Position numbers and translations under genes: made by a program. Of a stretch of 43,446 nucleotides of DNA, positions 40,864-43,446 are shown piece by piece. Below the pieces are notes generated by a model. That model saw nothing but the letters and a program-made list of their open reading frames with translations, had not been told where the DNA came from and ran no database searches. The stretch covers positions 1 through 43,446 of the forward strand of contig NZ_JAXEXL010000027.1 in the NCBI RefSeq assembly GCF_034113385.1, given 5' to 3'. Each line of letters starts with the position of its first letter. Position 1 is the stretch's first letter. The DNA comes from Atopobium sp034113385. GTDB lineage: Bacteria; Actinomycetota; Coriobacteriia; Coriobacteriales; Atopobiaceae.

Positions 40864-41206
40864 TATCGTTTACGCACCGCTCGCACTCGAAGACCTTGAC
40901 GATATTTGGAACTACCTCTGTATTGAATGCGAAAATGAGCCTGCAGCCATCAAAGCTACTAACACAATCATGGAGCGCATCGATTCACTATCCAAGTTTC
41001 CCGAGTCTGGAACACCACTTGATACTAAATGTATTATCCATTCTCCTTATCGCTTCGTTATATCAAACCACTACCTTGCTTTCTATCACATTGCACACGA
41101 CTGTATCTATATAGACAGAGTTCTAGATGGTAGGAGCAACTATCTTCAAAAGCTCTTTGGCATAAACGATTCCTCAGTTGATTTCTACAGTCACAAAACA
41201 AGGTGA
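40853..41206 (+). CDS. Toxin, RelE/ParE superfamily
   Basis: A 117-residue toxin. The pattern PLALEDLDDIWNYL, ERIDSLSKFPESGTPL, YRFVISNHYLAFYHI and IYIDRVLDGRSNYLQKLFG matches RelE/ParE proteins, with the final DGRSNY resembling the GR.. segment near the active site of the family. Whether it cleaves mRNA (RelE-like) or poisons gyrase (ParE-like) cannot be decided. It has about 15 extra C-terminal residues (INDSSVDFYSHKTR) beyond the usual end. Confidence 0.88.
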   Translation: MDCSIVYAPLALEDLDDIWNYLCIECENEPAAIKATNTIMERIDSLSKFPESGTPLDTKCIIHSPYRFVISNHYLAFYHIAHDCIYIDRVLDGRSNYLQKLFGINDSSVDFYSHKTR

Positions 41207-41247
41207 AACTTTTCCGTAAAGCAACGCTATAAAAAATAAGTAAGCTT

Positions 41248-43188
41248 CTACAGCTGCTCTAATTGATCTAACCATAGCGTTACAACGGCATCAGATGGCA
41301 TACGTAAATCACCGCGAGGAGATACCGCAACAGAACCAACTTTGGGTCCATCGGGCAAACAGCTCCGCTTAAACTGCTGAGCAAAGAATCTGCGATAAAA
41401 GACCTTAAGCCATGACAAAATAGTTATGCCATCATATGCTTGTGCGCCGTGAGTCCCATCAAACGCAATGCGAGCTAAACGATAGATTTTTGCCGGAGCA
41501 AAACCACAGCGCAGCATGTTGTATAAGAAGAAATCATGCAGCTCATAGGGACCAACTAAATCTTCGGTCTTTTGCGCAATAGTGCCGTCAGTTTGTGCAG
41601 GCAAAAGCTCCGGAGATACAGGCGTTGCCAACACATCCAACAACACCGAAGAAAGTTCCTCGCTCTCGCACTTATCGGCAACATAAGCAACAAGATGGCG
41701 CACGAGTGTCTTGGGAATAGACGTGTTAACCGCGTACATGCTCATATGGTCACCGTTGTAGGTTGCCCAACCAAGCGCAAGCTCAGAAAGATCTCCCGTG
41801 CCAACAACCAAGCCGTGCTCCTGATTGGCAATATCCATCAAGATTTGCGTACGCTCGCGTGCCTGTGCATTTTCATACGTCACATCATGAACAGATTCAT
41901 CATGGCCAATGTCCGAGAAGTGCTGACGAACGGCATCTCCAATCGCGACTTCAAGCAAAGTGGCACCCAATGCAGCACTCAACTCAGTTGCATTAGCATG
42001 GGTCCGTGCCGTAGTACCAAAACCAGGCATGGTAACGGCAATAATACCCTCATGATCCAAATCGAGAAGATCAAAAGCTCGAGCACATACCAACAATGCC
42101 AGAGTGGAATCCAAACCTCCAGATACGCCCACCACTACATGTTCAGAGCGTGTGTGCTGCAAGCGCTTAGCCAAACCGTGTGCTTGGATTTCAAAGATAT
42201 TCTCACAACGCTCGGCTCGACGGGTTTTATCGGAAGGAACAAAAGGATGAGGATTAACAAAGCGCGTAAGCTGGGTGGTCTCAAGAGGCAGGTTAAACGT
42301 GGTAACAAAGTAGTCAGCATGTTCTGGCGTGCCTGCTGTTTGGAAGGTAGAGATACGCCTCCGATCAGCAGCTAAGCGCGAAAGATCAATTTGTGAAATG
42401 CATACCTCATCAATAAAAGGTGCAGACTCAGCCAGTATGCTCCCGTTTTCACAAATGAGATTGTGGCCGCCAAAAACAACGTCAGTAGTAGACTCTCCCC
42501 AACCTGCGCTGGTATACACATATCCCGCAATGAGGCGCGCACTTTGCCCACGCACAAGGTCACGGCGATAATCCGTCTTGCCTACTATTTCATTTGAAGC
42601 AGAAAGGTTACAAATAATGGTTGCACCTGCTAAAGCTGCATCAATAGAAGGTGGATGTGGCACCCACAAATCTTCGCAAATCTCTACCGCGACCGTAAAG
42701 TTGGGCATGTCAGGACAGACAAAAAGCTGATGTGTGCCAAAACTTACATCAGACTCACCTGCAAAATCTACCAGACATACGTCATCAGGGCCAACACTAA
42801 AGTGACGACTCTCGTAAAACTCGTTATAGGTGGGCAGCGCTTTCTTAGGCACAAGACCCAAGAGCTCGCCATGACAAAAAACAGCGGCACAGTTGTACAA
42901 CTTACCGTTAACACGCGCAGGCACACCCACCATGATAAGAGCGTCCAGCTGAGCTGTGTTTTTAATAAGATCATGGAGGGCAGCTTCCGAGGCATTAAGC
43001 AGCGCATCTTGCCAGAATAAATCCTCGCAGGTGTAGCCCGTTAATCCGAGCTCTGGCAGCACAATAACGCGCGCTCCCGCAGCAACGGCCTTGATGCTAG
43101 CGTCCAGTGACTGCTGAGCGTTATAGCTCACGTCAGCCACTTTTATCTGAGGCGTAACGGCTGCAACGCCAATAAATCCATCTTTCAT
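41248..43188 (-). CDS. nadE: Glutamine-dependent NAD+ synthetase
   Basis: Makes NAD+ from nicotinic acid adenine dinucleotide with glutamine and ATP. The 646-residue protein fuses a nitrilase-type glutaminase domain (Glu46 in LPELGLTGYT, Lys115 in VPKKALPTY, Cys171 in VEICEDLW) to an NAD synthase domain with SGGLDS at 356-361, the organisation of the large actinobacterial (Mycobacterium-type) enzyme. GGAAAGGG precedes the ATG. It begins 18 bp after the amidohydrolase stop and may be co-transcribed with it. Confidence 0.96.
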   Translation of the reverse strand: MKDGFIGVAAVTPQIKVADVSYNAQQSLDASIKAVAAGARVIVLPELGLTGYTCEDLFWQDALLNASEAALHDLIKNTAQLDALIMVGVPARVNGKLYNCAAVFCHGELLGLVPKKALPTYNEFYESRHFSVGPDDVCLVDFAGESDVSFGTHQLFVCPDMPNFTVAVEICEDLWVPHPPSIDAALAGATIICNLSASNEIVGKTDYRRDLVRGQSARLIAGYVYTSAGWGESTTDVVFGGHNLICENGSILAESAPFIDEVCISQIDLSRLAADRRRISTFQTAGTPEHADYFVTTFNLPLETTQLTRFVNPHPFVPSDKTRRAERCENIFEIQAHGLAKRLQHTRSEHVVVGVSGGLDSTLALLVCARAFDLLDLDHEGIIAVTMPGFGTTARTHANATELSAALGATLLEVAIGDAVRQHFSDIGHDESVHDVTYENAQARERTQILMDIANQEHGLVVGTGDLSELALGWATYNGDHMSMYAVNTSIPKTLVRHLVAYVADKCESEELSSVLLDVLATPVSPELLPAQTDGTIAQKTEDLVGPYELHDFFLYNMLRCGFAPAKIYRLARIAFDGTHGAQAYDGITILSWLKVFYRRFFAQQFKRSCLPDGPKVGSVAVSPRGDLRMPSDAVVTLWLDQLEQL

Positions 43189-43206
43189 AGCAACCCTTTC
43201 CTAAGG

Positions 43207-43446
43207 CTAGTGAGCGCCGTCAGACGAAGCCCGCTCAAAGACCTTCTCGCCAGCACATACCGTAAGTATAGGGCGTGCGGTCTGCAATTGCTCGTTAGCA
43301 CAGGTAAGCAAGTTAGTATCCCACACAACAAAATCTGCAAGCATGCCAGATTCCAGCGTGCCCAGCTCATGCGCGCGGCCTGTTGCTGCAGCACTGCCGT
43401 GTGTATATGCAGCCAACGCCTGAAGGCGCGTGAGCGAATGCTCAGG
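43207..43446 (-). CDS. C-terminal end of an amidohydrolase (YtcJ-like), cut by the window edge
   Basis: The visible 79 codons read ALAAYTHGSAAATGRAHELG, then TLESGMLADFVVWDTNLLT and PILTVCAGEKVFE. This is the closing part of metal-dependent amidohydrolases of the YtcJ type, with the GSLExGxxADFVVxD signature of the composite beta-sandwich. The reading frame stays open to 43446, so the gene continues outside. The catalytic residues lie in the missing part and the substrate cannot be inferred. Confidence 0.85.
   Translation of the reverse strand, partial: PEHSLTRLQALAAYTHGSAAATGRAHELGTLESGMLADFVVWDTNLLTCANEQLQTARPILTVCAGEKVFERASSDGAH

Noticed and set aside
1..43446. Prophage, insertion sequence, tRNA or rRNA genes
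   Set aside because: No transposase, integrase, phage structural gene, tRNA cloverleaf or rRNA segment was recognised on either strand.

Overview
The window looks like a chromosomal segment of a low-to-middle-GC member of the Coriobacteriia (Actinomycetota), most likely Atopobiaceae (Atopobium/Lancefieldella/Olsenella-like). This is inferred from the dense collection of PTS operons, the LCP wall ligase, the ferredoxin-type protein, the NadE type and the general look of the proteins; no rRNA or tRNA is present to confirm it. Most of the window is AT-leaning. Only the first ~1 kb (a XRE regulator and a repeat-rich spacer) is clearly GC-rich, so it probably has a different history.

Layout. 1-1.1 kb: start of a divergent gene, a regulator (169-582) with paired CGTAC sites in front of it, then a 600-bp spacer full of TTTACTCCC motifs. 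1.2-7.3 kb: housekeeping genes guaA, an LCP protein, ychF and a four-cluster ferredoxin-like protein. 7.5-14.8 kb (system 1): a fructose-type PTS (EIIB, EIIC, EIIA) with a GatZ-like protein, a transaldolase and a split transketolase, facing a LacI-type regulator. 14.8-19.3 kb (system 2): PRD regulator, EIIB, ascorbate-type EIIC and a stand-alone TrpA-like protein. 19.4-25.4 kb (system 4 in the text): class II aldolase, PfkB kinase, EIIA, EIIB, ascorbate-type EIIC, a TPR-like small protein, a P-loop kinase and a GntR/UTRA regulator. 25.5-29.8 kb (system 3): EIIA, EIIC, EIIB and split transketolase. 30.1-33.4 kb: an Abi-family gene bracketed by two identical terminators, then groEL/groES. 33.6-34.7 kb: a broken flavin-nucleotide-binding gene and an unrecognised gene. 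34.9-40.4 kb (system 5, + strand): PRD regulator, EIIB, EIIC and split transketolase. 40.6-43.4 kb: a Phd/RelE-type toxin-antitoxin pair, nadE and the end of an amidohydrolase gene.

How the genes work together. Five sugar-PTS islands sit in about 33 kb, four with an UlaA/SgaT-type (ascorbate family) EIIC. Three carry their own two-gene transketolase. Systems 3 and 5 contain nothing but PTS plus transketolase (and, in 5, the regulator), a minimal 'import, phosphorylate and cleave' route for an unknown ketose or related sugar. Systems 2 and 5 lack an EIIA gene; in both, the EIIA domain fused to the C-terminus of the PRD regulator begins at an in-frame ATG with a Shine-Dalgarno sequence in front of it, so the missing EIIA may be made by internal initiation. 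This, the TrpA-like enzyme in a PTS operon, and the terminator-bracketed Abi gene are the strongest leads.
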